In this document: in pieces, positions 21,826-35,700 of the stretch | Layout: the number at the start of each line of letters is the position of its first letter | Position numbering within the stretch: position 1 is the stretch's first letter | Assembly: GCF_040807025.1 (NCBI RefSeq) | Contig: NW_027182567.1 | Span: 167,001-231,000 of the forward strand | Direction: 5' to 3' | From: Struthio camelus | Taxonomy: Eukaryota > Chordata > Aves > Struthioniformes > Struthionidae | DNA: 64,000 nucleotides | Translations under genes and position numbers: made by a program | The notes under the pieces: generated by a model | Databases searched by the model: none | What the model was told of the DNA's origin: nothing | What the model saw: only the letters and a program-made list of their open reading frames with translations

Positions 21826-22445
21826 CTCTGTTTGAGCAGAGCTGACGCAGCTGTGCCAATGCCATGGTGCTGCACACCACGGACACACGCAAGTGTGCTG
21901 GAAGGTCTGGCTCATTGCTGGCATCTCCCGCAGCCCCAGGACAGCTCGACTCCTCAAGCACAGCCCCTGTTGTGCTACCGCTTCATGGCTTTGTTGGGCT
22001 TCCCGCAAAGATACAGCCCCGTTTCCTCAGCCGGAGTGAGTGTTCTTTTTTTAGGGAGCCAAAGGCAAGGGGCAAAACTTGCTGCCTGCATGAATCTGGC
22101 TTGTCCTGGGGGGGACGGGGTGTCCACTCGTTCCAATATGCCAGGCCAGCGTAGAGCGGCCTGACACACTTTGGTTTTGCTGCAAAGCGTCAACTGCTCT
22201 GCTGGCCCACAATAGCCAAGGGAAAGGGGGAGAAAAGCTTTGGCCTCCCCTGCCCTCTCCAGTCACCCCAGGGCAAGAGCAGGCCCCTGCTGTCTTCAGG
22301 GCTTGCATCTCAGGTGGAAGGGCAGAGCTGGGGTATGACATGCAGTTCTGTTTCTATCGCCACTGCCTACCCTGCGCATGCAGGCCTCAAGGCCGAACCG
22401 TCCATGAACTCCAGAATCATTGCTGAGCATGTAACGGCCAAACCC

Positions 22446-22783
22446 ATTAAAAGCAGCTAATAAAGATACACAGCTGGCTCATGGGGCTAAAAAGTAGACT
22501 GCAGGGGACAAGATGGGATGCACCTGGGTTGGGGTTGACCTCGGAGGAGATAAGGGACTGTGGGAAACAAGGACGTGGCAACCAGTGTGGGCTGAAGGCC
22601 AAGACCAACCAGAAGGAGAGTAAAGAAGACTCAGTAAAGAAGATTGGGGGAGACCTTCCCTGGCAGGTGGGAAATAAAACTGTAAAGGGTCTAATTAGGC
22701 CAGAATTCCTTTGTTCAAGGTCCCTCCCTGGAGGCACCCAGCTCCAGCAGTTACTATGCTGCACCATCATTTAAAGAAATAAA
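22446..22783 (+). promoter_or_regulatory. LTR-borne poly(A) signals downstream of MROH copy B
   Basis: Same hexamers as in unit 1, with AATAAA at 22459-22464 and 22778-22783, about 630 and 950 bases after the copy B stop. Confidence 0.5.
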
Positions 22784-23111
22784 ATTTTGCTGCTAGATGT
22801 GCGTGAGGCTCTGCTTCTTGGAAACCTAGGATCAAAGTGTTTGCACAGCACTTTGGCACCCCAGATGGCAGTGTAGCCAACCACCATTGGACCCTCTTGG
22901 CTCCAAACATCCAAATTTAGAAAAGGAAGAGGAAAAAAAGGAGAAAAAAGCCGTTACAGTCAAATCGATCCCTAGCTAGTTAGCTGTCCCTTTATGTCAG
23001 GATGATTGTCCATCTTACAATTAATGTGGGGGTTAACCCAAGGAAGGATCCTTCGATTCTAAGAAATGTGCTCTGCTACAGCTTATATTGGAAGATGAAA
23101 AGCCTCACTGA

Positions 23112-23471
23112 ATGGATTATTGGTATGTGTGGGATAATTGGATGTGGGACCGGCGAGATCCAAGGAGGACAAACGGCACCCTCTGTAAAACTACTCTTGC
23201 TGCAGCAGATATAGGTGTCCCAAATAACGCCCCAGGAGCTACTGCTCCGCCTTACACTCCTCCGGTGGTGCCTCCTGAAGATCTGTCTATCTGTCCCTCT
23301 CCTCCTCTTACTCAGACTTCCCCTCCTCCCGTGGCAGGACTCCATCCTATGGTTGCTAATGTTTTACCTAATGCAGCAGCATTACAACCGAGTGCAGCGG
23401 TTGGGGGAGCTAACCCCCCTCACGTGGTACTGCATGTATTTACTGGCCAACCCTGGAGTCCGAGTGATTGA
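23112..23471 (+). pseudogene. gag remnant, matrix/proline-rich part (unit 2)
   Basis: Identical to the unit 1 remnant, including its stop before capsid. Confidence 0.55.
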
Positions 23472-23836
23472 GCATTGTGGGCAAGCAAAATGCCCAGGTT
23501 GAGGGAGGATGCGGAAAGGAGCGCTCAGCTGTTTTCTAATATATATGCACTGGGTATAATCCAAACTGGCGGGATACCCAAGTACTCTTGAGAGAGTTGT
23601 TCTGACCAAACTGGCGGGATACCCAAGTACTCTTGAGAGAGTTGTTCTGACCAAACGAGCGAGATGATAAAATAGTTAATAAAGAGGCAAAGTTTGTACA
23701 ACAGACTGGGGGAAACACAAATCGTTAGCCAGCAAACGATCCAAATTGGGATTACAATAACGCAGGGGACAGAGTCGCTTGCCAGACAGGACTCCGGAAC
23801 TCGGTAGAAGCTATTAGAGCATGTAGCAAACTAGGA

Positions 23837-24430
23837 GTGGATTGGACTAGAGTGCAGGAGCGTAGACAGAGCTTGGACAAAGAGGCCAGGGATTTTGGGG
23901 GACGACTAGGGCAAGCCTTGTTGAACTATGGGGGAAGGACTTTCCAGAATTGGAATGATGCACTAGCCATTAGTGTCTTTGTCCATCAGGCCGCTCCGGA
24001 TAGCCCAAAAGAGTTGAAGGAGCACATGCCAGGGTGGCAAGGAGAAACTTCACAAAGGATTTTAAGCGTGGCAGTATTGGTCTATGACGGGAGAGAGGAG
24101 AAACAGCAAGGGAAGCAAGCAAAGGAACGGAAGAAGGAAAACCAAGAAGAGGCTAATCTCTTAGCAGCAGCTTCAGGACGGAACTTGCAAATTAGAGGAA
24201 GGGGTAGAGGAAGAGACAGAGGAGGCCGAGGAAGGCTAGGGCAATGCCAAGGGCAAGGACGAGAAGGGGACAGGAGAAGACGGGGAGACAGTGAGGGACC
24301 GGAATGTTATTTCTGTGGCAATGTAGGACGTATGCAGAGAGAATGTCCCCTTTGTCCAAGAAGGCCCCCAGGAGTAAGGAGCCCCCAGGGAAGCGGATCA
24401 GCTTGGGAGGGTGGACAGTATTCACAATGA
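23837..24430 (+). pseudogene. gag remnant, capsid C-terminus and nucleocapsid (unit 2)
   Basis: Identical to the unit 1 remnant, with the same histidine-to-arginine position in the zinc knuckle. Confidence 0.7.
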
Positions 24431-24960
24431 CTAGAGACAGGGGAATCCAGAAACTCTGAGGAGAGAGAAATGTTTAGCATATTGTGTACATCTTCGAGAT
24501 GCTGTCTCTTAGGGAGATACCTGCTTTTTCAAGAGCTGCAGACAAACTTCCAAAAGAGCAGTACCATCTTCATGTTTGCTTAACAGAAGGATTATCCTAG
24601 TTAAGGCGGGCTTATCTCCTTCAGTGTTCTGCCTTCAATAACTAAAAATGGTAACATAACTTCTTGTTTGTCATAATGCACTATTGGGAACGGGATTACA
24701 ATCGAAAAAGAGGAATGCCTATACTTTGTGCTTCACGAATTAGTGCCCGGCTGCAAAAGCACAGCTGCATCTCTGTTCTTGAGTCTCCAAACCAAATCCG
24801 TGCAGTAAGGCTTTCTTAACAACCCAGCAACACCTGGGCGCCTTTTCAAGTGACTTGTGATTTGTGGCATAATGATTAAAGCTTTTGCTTCTCTCTATTT
24901 GGTTTTCTGAAACATCATTAATTTGTAATTTAACTCGATTGCCTTGTCTGATGTGTTTGT

Positions 24961-25323
24961 ATGAGAACCCTTTGTCATTTTATAATCATAAATACTATTG
25001 CTGTAGCTGCAAGCAATCACCCAAAGATTTCTATCTGTAACTTTACTGGGATCCTGGGATGCAACTGGAATTCCTCAGCTCCTATTACATCTCAACAGCA
25101 GCTGCAGTCCAATTCTACACTAAACCAGTACAAAAGAAAAATCAAAAGAACATCAACTCTTTTTGAATGGTCACTAACAGCAACAGGAATTTTTAACCTT
25201 CACCCGGTAGTGATATTGCTAGCATCAACATTGTTCTCTTTACTGCTCATAATCCTCCTACACCTCTGTGTGTGTGGTAGTTATTGCGAAAGACACAAGC
25301 CCTGCTGTTATATACTGAATTAA
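24961..25323 (+). pseudogene. Envelope transmembrane-like remnant (unit 2)
   Basis: Identical to the unit 1 remnant. Confidence 0.45.
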
Positions 25324-27725
25324 TATATGCTGATCAGTAGACACTGAGGTCTATTTATACCACGAGGCAAGAGGCTCCTGTACGGCCACTTTGTGAGGTG
25401 GAGGGTTTGACTCTAGTTGTGGGGGGGAAGGTGGCAGGACCTTCGCCCTCCACTTTCCCAAGTGATCGACCATGACCTCGGCACATACAAACAACTAGTG
25501 GTAAAGTCACTAGCAGAAAGCCCGGCTGAGAAGTCCTCGCTGGGGAGCAAACGAGAAACTTCCTCCTGAAATTTGAAAGGTACGTGACTTCCAATATGAC
25601 ACACCGTGGCTAGATCACACCTGATTTGGCTAATGGTACAAATCATGGACGTAGTATAAATAGACATCACTCAGGACAGCCATTTGAACTCTCCTGAGGA
25701 ACAACGCGCCTCTACACCGCGATCTCCCCTCGACTGGGGACATCTCTTAAAGTTGAAAGATCCCGCACACTCCATGAACAGAGGTCAAAAAACCTATCAT
25801 TTAATCTAAGGTAAACTTCACAAAAAAAAAAAAAGGAGAAAAAGTGCCTCACATTCTCCTCTATGATGTGCACAAATACTCTACCCCAATATATGTATCC
25901 AGCAGGTGTGCTCATAGAAACCAAGGGAGGACTGTTGGAGGAAATTGTAGCCGATTTAGCTTCCGCTTCGCATAAGTCTCACTCTTGCTTAGCATCAGTG
26001 CCTAAAGTAGATGAAGCCTGCAGGCCTCAAGGCTGAACTGTCCTTGAACTCCAGAAACATTGCGAAGGATGTGACGTTGCCAGTGCTGTAACTGCCAAAC
26101 CAGTTAAAACTAGCTGACAAAGATACAAAACTAGCTCATGAGGCTACAAAGTAGACTGCAGGAGACAAGATGGGATGCACGTGGGTTGGGGTTGACCTTG
26201 GAGGAGATAAGGGCCTGGGAGAAACAAGGACATGGCATTAATTATTTCTTTGACATGAATTACAAGAATAAATGACAGTACAGGAAGTAACAGCTCGAGC
26301 TGGCTGCCTCCACGCAGGGACCCTGAACAAAGACATTCTGGGCTAATCAGACCCTTTGCAGTCTTATTTCCCCACCTGCCAGTGACAGTCTCCTCCAGTC
26401 TTCTTTTCTGAGTCACTGGTCTCTCCCCTTCTGACTGGTCTCTCTCTCCTTCGGACAGCTCCTGGCCTACAGCCCAGGCCCTTATCTCCTCCAAGGTCAA
26501 CCCCAACCCACGTGCATCCCATCTTGTCTCCTGCATCCTATTTTACATCCTCATTAGCTGCTTTTGTAGCCTTAGTAGCTGGTCTTAAATGGTTTTGCAG
26601 CTACATTGCCAGCAATGTTTCTCAAGTTCATTCACAGTTCGGCCTTGAGGCCCGCAGGCTTCATCTACTTTAGGCCCTGAGACTAAGCTGAAGCTAAATC
26701 AGATACAGTGTCCTTCTCTGACACTTCCCATGGTGGGAGGGTGTCACTTACTTAGCCAACTTCAGACTTCCCACAAATCCAATCCCCACTTAGAAGTATT
26801 CTAAGAGAGAAGAGTCACTCTTGCATTGCTGTTCGTTCTCTCATCCATTCCATCTTTCTCCTCCCCCATTGCATTGAGCTTGACACGGTAGGTGGAAAGT
26901 CCACTGGACTCCACGGGAAGAACTCCACCTTTGCAGTTCTTTGTTCTTACAGATGTCATCCATTATCAGATTGCATTTCTCTGGGAAAGGGCAAAGGAGC
27001 AAGCCACCGCTTCAAACCAGCGATGCTTGCTGCACCAGCTGCAGCTCACCTGCGCAGCACATTCCCTCTACTGCTCATCGTTTCTGCTCCTGGAAGGATG
27101 GATTTCCAGCTTTCAGGTGCTTGCAGGAGTCCAGGGCATGCCTTAAAACAAAGGCCAGCCTGTGGCACCCTTTGTGCTGAGATTCATCCAGCTTTCTTGG
27201 CAACACCTGTGGTCAGTCACAGCCAGGCTTCTGCCCTCAACCTTCTTCCATTGTGCGGATGTATTGCTTGGCCACAACGCAATAAGCAGAGAGAGTTCCA
27301 CTTCTTGGAATAGGTGCTAGCATGCCACACTAGAAAGCACAGCGGTGCCTCTGTCAACATCAACACCTACCGGTGGGAAAAGAGCCTTCTAGGCTGAAAT
27401 CGACTCACGTATGAAGGTCAAAGAACACCAACTCAAGGGTTTGGAAAAGAAAGAGTGCTTTTCTCCTCAAAACAAACAAAAAAAACCCCTCAGTTTTCAT
27501 ACAGTCCTCCCAGAGAAATTGCTCCTTGAGTTCACACGAGGTTAGCTGTTTTGCTTTTGTAAAACACAGGGAAAAGGTTTTAGGTTTTACAACAATTTCT
27601 TTTAGACAACGGGCAGGCATCCTTTTCCAGCTCCAACCGTGCCAGCTGAACGGGCCAACATCCTCCTACTTGCAGGAGTGGAGGGCATAATTTCTACGCC
27701 GTATAACGTGCTCCAGCCTGAAGCA

Positions 27726-28387
27726 GTCCAGGCTGCTCACCAGCTCTTTGCCCGACGTCCGTGTGGTTTTCCGCCCACTTGGGAGCCCGGCCACGGCCCC
27801 GGGTGCCAGCAGAACTGGCAAGGCCAATAATCTGTGCCGTGCAGAGAAGGGGCCAGGTGCCGGGCGGGAGAACGCTGCCCGGAGGCGGCGGGGCTGCGGG
27901 CAGAGCGAGCGGCTCTCTGCAGCCGCCTCTTCTCCACAGAGCGGAGCTGCAGCTTCTGCTTGGCGCCAGCAGCTGCCGCGGGCGGGTGGAGAGCCCGCCC
28001 CCCGCCCGGCCAATCGGGGAGCGAGGGGAGGCAGCGAGCGAATGGGTGCCCGGGAGGGGCGGGGTGAGCCGTGAGCGACACGCAGGCCGCCCAACGGCCG
28101 CCCGGCGGGCTGTCCCTGCGGCCGCGGCCGGGGCCAGCGTGGCGCAGGGCCCGGCGGCGGCGGCCTGCTGCGTGCCCGGGCGCAGGGCCCGGGCGGGGCC
28201 CGTGGGCGAGGGGCGTGCGGCGGGGGCGTCTGCGCCACGGCCGCGCCCCAGCAGCCTGCTGCGCTCCCTGTGCCGGCGCGGGGGGCCCGGCTGGCGCCCC
28301 GTCCCTGCCATGGCCCCGCCCCTCCGCCCCTCCGCCCCCGGCCCCGGCCCAGGAGTTGGGTGCTGCCGTGGCCCAAAATGGCGAAGC
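27726..28387. promoter_or_regulatory. CpG island upstream of MROH copy C
   Basis: Same elements as in unit 1: CCAAT at 28010-28014 and GC box at 28057-28064. Confidence 0.6.
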
Positions 28388-28596
28388 AGGCAATTCCCCC
28401 TGAGCGCAGGAAAGCGCTTTTTCCCCGCGAGGGCGGTTAAGCAGTGGAGCAGGTTCCCCCGAGAGGCTGTGGAGTCTCCGCTGCAGGAGAAGCTGCAAAG
28501 CCGCCTGTGCTGGTGTGGGGCAACGTGCTGTAGGTGCCCCTGCTGGAGCGGGGCTGGAGCAGAGCATCTGCAGCGGTGCCTGCCACGCTCAGCTGC
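28388..28596 (+). mobile_element. CR1 LINE 3' end (unit 2)
   Basis: Same fragment as in unit 1, with G at 28545 in place of T. Confidence 0.82.
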
Positions 28597-28650
28597 CCCA
28601 GCACGGCCCGGTCCTGCCCTTCCTCTGCCTGCCGGGGTGGGGCGCGAGGG

Positions 28651-29161
28651 GGCCCGGCGGGAGCGTGAGGGTGAGCGGCGGGGCTGCAGGGTAGGGGGCT
28701 GGTGCGAGGGGGAGGGTGGCTGGGGAAGGGGTTGGGGCTGGCAGTGGGGGTTCGGGCATCTCCCTGGGGTTGGTGCTTGGGGGCTGGTGTTGAGGGCAGG
28801 GCTGGGGACGAGAGCTGGCTGCATGGGGTGAGGGGTTGGGTGAGGCGTGGGGCGAGGTTTGGTGGTTGTGCTGCGGGTTTCTGGTGCTTGCTGTGAGTGT
28901 TGGCTAGCTTTGTGGGGGAGTGGGCTATGGCAGGGGTGAGGGCTGGGGTGAAGGCTAGCATTTGTTGGCTAGGGCTGAGGATTGGAGATGCCGGTGAGGG
29001 CTGGAGCAAGAGTTAGGGAAAGGGGTTGGAGGTCTGGGTTGTGGCTGGAGGGTTAGAGTTTGGGGTGAGGGATGAGAGGAGGGGATTGGGGCAAGAGGTA
29101 CGGTGGCGTCAGGTTTTGAGGTGGTGCTGGTGGTTAGTGGTGAGCAGGTGAGTGCGGCCAG
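28651..29161 (+). repeat. G-rich, C-poor tract (unit 2)
   Basis: Same tract as in unit 1; I saw no change. Confidence 0.7.
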
Positions 29162-29200
29162 GCGTGGGCAGCCGGGGATGAAAGAGGAGGGAGCTGGCCA

Positions 29201-29782
29201 TGCGGAGCCGCGCGCGGCCCCTCGAGCTGCCTCGCCCTGCCCTGCCCCAGCTCCCTCCTGCCCGGGGCGGCCGCGCTGCGGCCCTGGAGCCCCTGGCGGT
29301 GCCGGCTGCTGCTGCTGGAGCAGCTCGCGCAGCAGAGGTGACCTCAGAGCCGCCCCCGGCGGGGCCATTGTGACCCCCCCCGTTGTGACACCCGCAGCGC
29401 TGTCAGGTGCGGGCAGTGTCCGGGCGGACGGCGACGGGAGAGGGCAGGAGTGCGTGGAGCTCGAGGAGGAGCCCCCGAGCGCAGCCGCGTCTTTCCCTGC
29501 CGCCCCGGCAGCCCCGCGGAGTCGAGGCGTTTGCCGAGGCCTTGCCAGCTCCTGCTGCGGGTGAGAGCGACGGGGCCGGGCTCGGCAGTGCCACGGGGCT
29601 GCGGGGGCCCTCGGCCGTGGCGGGGGCAGGACCTTGCGGCAGGGGCTGAGGCGCAGGAGAGCTGGCTCCAGGGCCGGGACGGGCGCGGGGACCTTTGACT
29701 GCGCTGCCCCCACCCCCGTGGGGACCCTCCCCAGCTCTGCATTAAACAAGTGTCCCCCTCCTGCCTCTGCTCCGTGCCGCAG
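29201..29782 (+). promoter_or_regulatory. Second CpG-rich stretch with likely untranslated exon 1 of MROH copy C
   Basis: The donor-like site ends at 29560 and the acceptor at 29782. The unit 2 private T at 29451 lies inside the likely exon 1 and removes one CG. Confidence 0.5.
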
Positions 29783-29783
29783 G

Positions 29784-32700
29784 ATGGCGGAGAGACCCCC
29801 CAGCCGCCCGCGGGTGGCCTGGGAGCAGGAGTACGGCTGCCCGCGCCGGGCATCCCAGGAGCAGGACAGGGTTGCCGAGGAGAGCAGCTCTGCCTCGAGG
29901 CCCTTGGAGGGGTTCGAGTCCCAGGCGTGGCGGAGAGGTGAGTGAGCGGCCCCGTGGGGCTGGGCCGGGCTGGGGTGAGGGCCGGGGAGCGCACCCTGCT
30001 CTGCACCGGGCTCCCATCTCCCCAGCACGTGGTGTCGGGGTGCCCGGGGTGGTGGCACAGCGGTGCCCGGATGCCAGGGCCCGCTCGGGGCTTGGGAGCT
30101 GGCCCCAGCGCAGCATGCGCCCAGGAGGGAGAGCGCAGATGGACGCAGCTCCTGCTGCCTGGGACGGGCAGCGAGCGGCAGCTCCGTGGCAGGAGGAGGG
30201 ATGCTGCCCATCTGGCAGCACGTTCCTCAGCCTGGTGCAGTTGAGGTTTGCCCTGCCTGGCTGGCTGCAGCAGGGCAGCCCATGTGCTGGGCACTGTGCA
30301 GCCTTGAGCAGCCTGGGGGAGACTGCGTGCCCGGGAGCAGGCCCATGGCTGGCCGGCGGGCAGAGCTCACTGCACGGCTCTCTGCTGCCTGCCCTCCATC
30401 TCTGCAGTGCTCCTGGCTCTCTTCCTTTCTCAGGTGCAAGGTTTTCCATCAGCAGCTGGTCCGAGCTGTCCAGAGAGGATGAGGAAGCCTTGGACTTCAT
30501 CCAGGCCTTTGTGGGTGGCCGAGAACAGGTAAGTGCAGCCGTTTCCATGGGGGCTGTGCCTGGGTCTCCCTGCGGGTCCGCCCATGTCTGCTGGCAGGCT
30601 GCTGGGGAGGTGCTGGCTGTGCAGAGCTGCTGCCGTCCGGGGTCCCGCCCAGCACTGCAGCCCCCTGGCTGCTCTGGTCCTGCTGGCCTTTCCTGTCCCC
30701 TCTCGCGCTCACTCTGTCTCTCTTCCCCGTCTGTCAGCAAGAGGCGCAGAAGCTGAAGTTTCTAGCGTCCATCGGCACCCTCTGTGGAGGCAGCAGCGCC
30801 AAGACCTTGTCCTGGGGCCTGGAGGTGTTCTGCTGCCGACACGAGCTGGCCGAGCATATCGAGGTGAGGGGAGAGGCAGCAGGTGTGAGGACAGGGGCAA
30901 GGCCAGCTGGGCCCTGGGTCTGCTGGTGCTGGGTGATGGCAGTTGCCGCGCTGACTGCCGGTTGTGCTGTGCAGGTGCTGCTGGAAGAGGAGCCCTTGGA
31001 GCGCCTGGGCACAGCAGTGCGCCAGCAAGCCATGCTTGCTATCACGGCAATGAGGTAGCTAGCAGAGCCCCTGGTTTGGCCAGGACCTGTGCACAGCATG
31101 TGCCTGATGGCACCGTCCCTGGCTGGGAGGTGTGCACCATGGTGGGAGGAGGCTGGCGGTGCTGTCTGCTGCGCTTCTGCTCTCCCCTTGCTTGTCAGTA
31201 GGCTTGTCAGTAGGGCAGATGGGAGGGCAGAGGGTTGCCTGCTGCAGCTCCCCAGGGCCCCTTGGCTTGTAGTGCAGAAGGGGAGGCAGGTGGTAGAGAA
31301 GGGGGGAGGCCTAGCTGCCTGGGCTCTCCTCTGCCCCTGGGCCAGTTCATGGAGGGAGGAGGTGCCTCCCTGCAGGGCTCCCTCACGTGCTCTCTGTAGC
31401 AGCCGGGGGACTCCTGCCCCAGCGGCCCACAGCCACCTCCCCAGGGCATCCAGGCACTGCTCCCAGCACCAGTGTCCAACAGGCATCTCTCTCTCTCTCT
31501 CTCTCTCTCACTCTCTCTTTGCAGTGCAGTGGAGCCGGTTCTGGAGGGCAAAAAGAGCAGCCTTCTCCATGCCTGCTTCAAGAGTGTCTTCTTGCTTCCT
31601 CCAAGAGAAGACATGGAGACCGTGGACATGTCCCTCTACTCCAAGGTAGGCGCTGGGTGAGCTACAGGGAGCCCGCCAGCCCCTCTGGGCTTGCCCCTGG
31701 CTCCGCTGTGCTGAGAGGTGACTGTCAGCTCCAAGGCTGGGCAGGATCTCAGCTTTGTTTTCCCACCCTCCTGCCTTCATGCCCTTCCCGTGGGCTGGGC
31801 CATGGGCAGTGCCCAGGGGCTGGTCCGTGCACAGCAGGTCTCCTGCCCTGAGGCCTCTCGTTGGCCCGTGCAGGGCAGCGGGTGTCCTCGCTGGGCAGCA
31901 GGGGTTCAACTGAGTCTGCTGTGGGTCAGAGGCAGTGGGGAAGGAATGCCACAGCCCCCTGTCCTCCTTGCAGACCCTCGATGCCATGGACAACATGTTG
32001 GAGGTGCTGGTGCTCAAGTCGGCCACTTCCAGCCTCCTGGAGCTGCAGAAGATCTTGCAGGTGTGGCATTTGCAAAGAGTGGGCTGCATTGGGCCTGTTC
32101 CTCAGCCCAGAGGGAAGTGACACCCTCGAGTGGACATTCCCCCCCCCGAGTGCCATGTACAGGCAGCACGCTGCAGGCAGGGGGCGTTTCTCGCTTGGGT
32201 GAGCGGAGGTTCCCCACTGGGCTCTTCTGTGAGCCCAGTGTCCCCTGGCTACAGCCCAAGTCCCTTCCCACCCCAAACATCCTCCAGGCTCTTGGGAACA
32301 CCTTGCCCCCATGAGCACTCCTGGGCCACCTCTGCCCCCAAAGCTCTCCTTGCACCAAAGCAGTGGGAGGAATGTCACCCTTCTTCTCTAGGCACTGCAC
32401 TGATGGCAGCTGGTGCTGCTGTCCCCCCGCCTCCGCGTGCCTTGTGCTTTCCTTGCCAGATCGGAATGGGGCAGAGACCCACTGGGAGCTGCCCGTCCTG
32501 CAAGGGGAGCCGAGCCTGGAAGCTTGGTTCTTCTGCCATGCCAGGAGGCCGGAGGCCAGGCTGCCCACTGCAGACCCCTAGGGAAGGTGTGGCCTGAAAG
32601 GCCTGCCATCCTGAAGAGGGCACCCGGGGCCATGTGCATGGCCAGGAGCAGAGGCTGGGAGGGGGCTTGGGTGTGGCTGGCTGCCTGAGGGCAAGGTGGG

Positions 32701-35700
32701 CCTTGCAGGCTGGGGCCTGTAGGGGCAGGAAGGCCATTCCAGGCTTGGCTCTAGCTCCGAGGAAGCCTTGGTGCACTGTAGGACTGCAGGCAGGCGCTTA
32801 GCAGAGCTGCTTCTGCTGGAGTGGGCGTCAGCTCCCCGGGCAGAGCAGTAGCCTTTCTCCTTGCAGATGCTGCTGCCCTTCACCAAGACGGAGAGAGCAG
32901 CTGTGCGTGAGAGGGCCGTGGGGAGGATTGGGAGGCTGAGCAAGTTGCTGGCCAACTATTCCTCGCTGGAGGTAAGGAGCCAAGCACCGTGCAGCCCCCG
33001 CTTTGGCCCTTTGCAGCAGCCCAGAGCACAGTGCAGCTCAGGGGGTCCCTCGGAGGGAAGCGTGGGCACAGGTTAAGGCACTGAGCAAGGCTCTGCCCTG
33101 AAGCAAAGCTCTTTGGCCCTCTCTCCATGGGCTTTTCTCTGCAGTCCCTTTGTCGCAGGAGCCAGCTGTGCCCCCAGCCCTGTGCAGGGGAGCAGTGCGC
33201 GCGGAGCATGATGTGAGCCGCAGCCTGGCAGTGCTGCCTTTGCTGGGCTGCTGCTTTGGGAGGCAAGGCCTGCAGGGCCCTCGAGAGCTTTGGCTCCGCT
33301 GGGATCCATGCCTGGGCAGAGTCTTGGCTTCAGGGCTTTGGTGGCGACTGCCTCCCGTCAGCCCTTCTACCTGTCCCACCCGCCTTGCCCAGGTGTGGCA
33401 CCCCTTTGGAGGAGTGGATGAGAGCCCTGCCTGCTATGGGAAGATCCCCGTGCCGATGCTGGGACAGCTGGTGGGCTGTCTCATCCTTTGCTGTGCTTAC
33501 GAGGACGCGGAGACCAAGGGCGGGGCCTTGGATGCTCTTCATTGCCTCTTCAGATTCGTCGTGCAGCGAAAACGTAAGAGAAGCTGTGCTGGGCTGTGTG
33601 CTTCTGCACGCGGCCACGCTGGCAAGGCCGGGGAAGGCATCGCACTGCCTCGGCCCCTCTGCTCAGTGAGGCAAAGGAGCAGGAGGCGCGGCTGATGTAG
33701 GAGCAGGGGAGCGGGCTGTTAGTACCTGTCCTGGATACCACTGGCCTGGAAAACGCTCAGCAGCCCCTGCTCAGAGGCTACGGCTTGTGTCGGGCTTCGC
33801 ACCGGAAAGCCCGTGAGGCTTTTGGTACCCTTTGAAGCAGTTGCCCTTCTCTGCCCTGGAATGGGCCCCGACCCTCCCTGGGAATCCTGCTCCCCATCCA
33901 TTCCTGGCATGCCCTTTGTCTCTGCCAGGCTGGTTTCTCTCTGACGCCATGAGTCTGCCACCTGCAGCTCTGCATGACTCCTGCTGACCGCTGTGTCTTT
34001 CTGCTGCTGTTCAGGCCGGGCGATGCTGCAGGATGATCCAGAGTATGTGGAGCCCCAGAAGGAGAGGGAAGCCGACAATGAGCTCTGCCTTTCGTGGACG
34101 AGCAACATGAGCGTGATCATGAGGGTGAGGAGCACTTCCCTTGCTGGGACTGTTGGCCATGGGGTCCTGAGGAGACGTGGATGAGCAAAGGGATGCCTAA
34201 CGAGTGGGGCTGAGGGGGCCTTGGGGTTGATGCAGAGGTGGTGGTGGAGAAGGAAGCAGCTCTGAGTGGCACCTAGAGTACTGGTTGCTGCCTGGTAGCA
34301 GCCCTGCTCTCACTGCTGTGTCTCCCGCTGTCCCTGAGCGGGGGGACTAGCCAGAGGCTTGGCTCCAAGAGTCCCAGCAGCAGCTGCAGCCTGCTGGCCA
34401 CCGGCAAGCTAGGGTTGCCTGCAGAGCCAGTGCACTGTGAGCCTGCTCCCGAGCATCCTGCCTTGCCCTGGTGGCCCTCTGGCCACATGCCCCATGCTGC
34501 TGCTACCCAGCACAGCGCGTGCTCCTGGCTCTCCTGGGCCACGGTGCCAGCACTGCCCCGCACCTCTCTCCAGAGCCACATCCGCTGCTTAGCTAAGCAG
34601 CAGTAGTGCGGCACGCAGCGTGACATTTCTTCTCTCCTGGGTCCTTTCTGCCCCAGCTGTTTGTGAAAAACCTGCAGCCTTCCGAAAGGACAGACGTCAT
34701 TGTCACAGCCATCGAGGGCATGAGGAACTGCAGCACCTACAATACGGAGGTGGCTTCCCACATGCTGACCATGTTCCTGCTGGACGCTTTCTCTGTGCTG
34801 GAAGATGTAAGGAGCCTGGGGCTGGCGTGCATGGGGCTCGACCCTCTGGGGCGCTGTTTCCCCGCCGAGAGCCAGTGTTCTTGGGCAGCGGAGCCCCTTG
34901 GAAGGCAGCAAGGAGCGGTGGGAGTGGTGGAGAGGGAAGGAGAAGTGAGTGGGAGCTGGGGTATTGGCTGCTCTCTGGGAGCAGCCTCACCGTCCGCCTT
35001 GTGTCTTCCAGGTGCCACGCATCATAAGGTGCCTCTACAGGAACGTCAAGTATGTGAGGGAGCTGTCGGCCCGGGTCACCCTAAACAAGACCCTTTGCCA
35101 GCTGGCCTGCTTGGAGCCCAGCGAGGTGACCGTGAGCCTGCTGTACTGCTCGCCACTGTGCAACAGGTATGGGGCCCGTCAGCCTGGACGGGCTCCAGTG
35201 GCTCATTGGCCATGGGGAGAAGGGCCCAAAGAGGGCCAGAGGCAAGCAGATGGCCAGCACACGGCTGAGGGGCAGGGCCCTGTGTCTCGCCCACCGTTTC
35301 CCAGCCCTGGTGCCTCAAGCAGGCCTTGAGGAGCCAGAGCTGAGCAAGTGTCCCTGCCTTGAGCCGCAGAGCGCAGCGGCTCTGCACGCTCCCTGCCGCG
35401 CAAGGGGCTTCAGCTTGGTCATGTGCTGCCTGCCTGGGCAGGACCCTCTTGGGGCTGCCAGGGAGGAGGGGGTGGGCAGGGGCAGGGCTGGCACACAGCT
35501 GGGGACCTCCAGGGCTGGCCCAGGCTACGGTGCTGCGGCCAAGGAAGTGCCACTGACAAGGCGCTCTGGGCCTGCAGCACTGCCGTGAGCATGTGGAAGG
35601 TGCTGATGGATAAGCCGATGCTTGCGCCGGACATGCTGCGGGAGCTGCTGAGCTTGCTGGAGGAGCGGCCACTGCGCAAGCAGTCCAGCTCCGACAGGGA

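Larger units (their letters stand above)
22372..26723 (+). mobile_element. Degenerate endogenous retrovirus composite (unit 2)
   Basis: Same structure and breaks as in unit 1: 5' LTR 22376-22850, 3' LTR start 25933, inverted LTR 26234-26723. I saw no base difference from unit 1. Confidence 0.8.
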
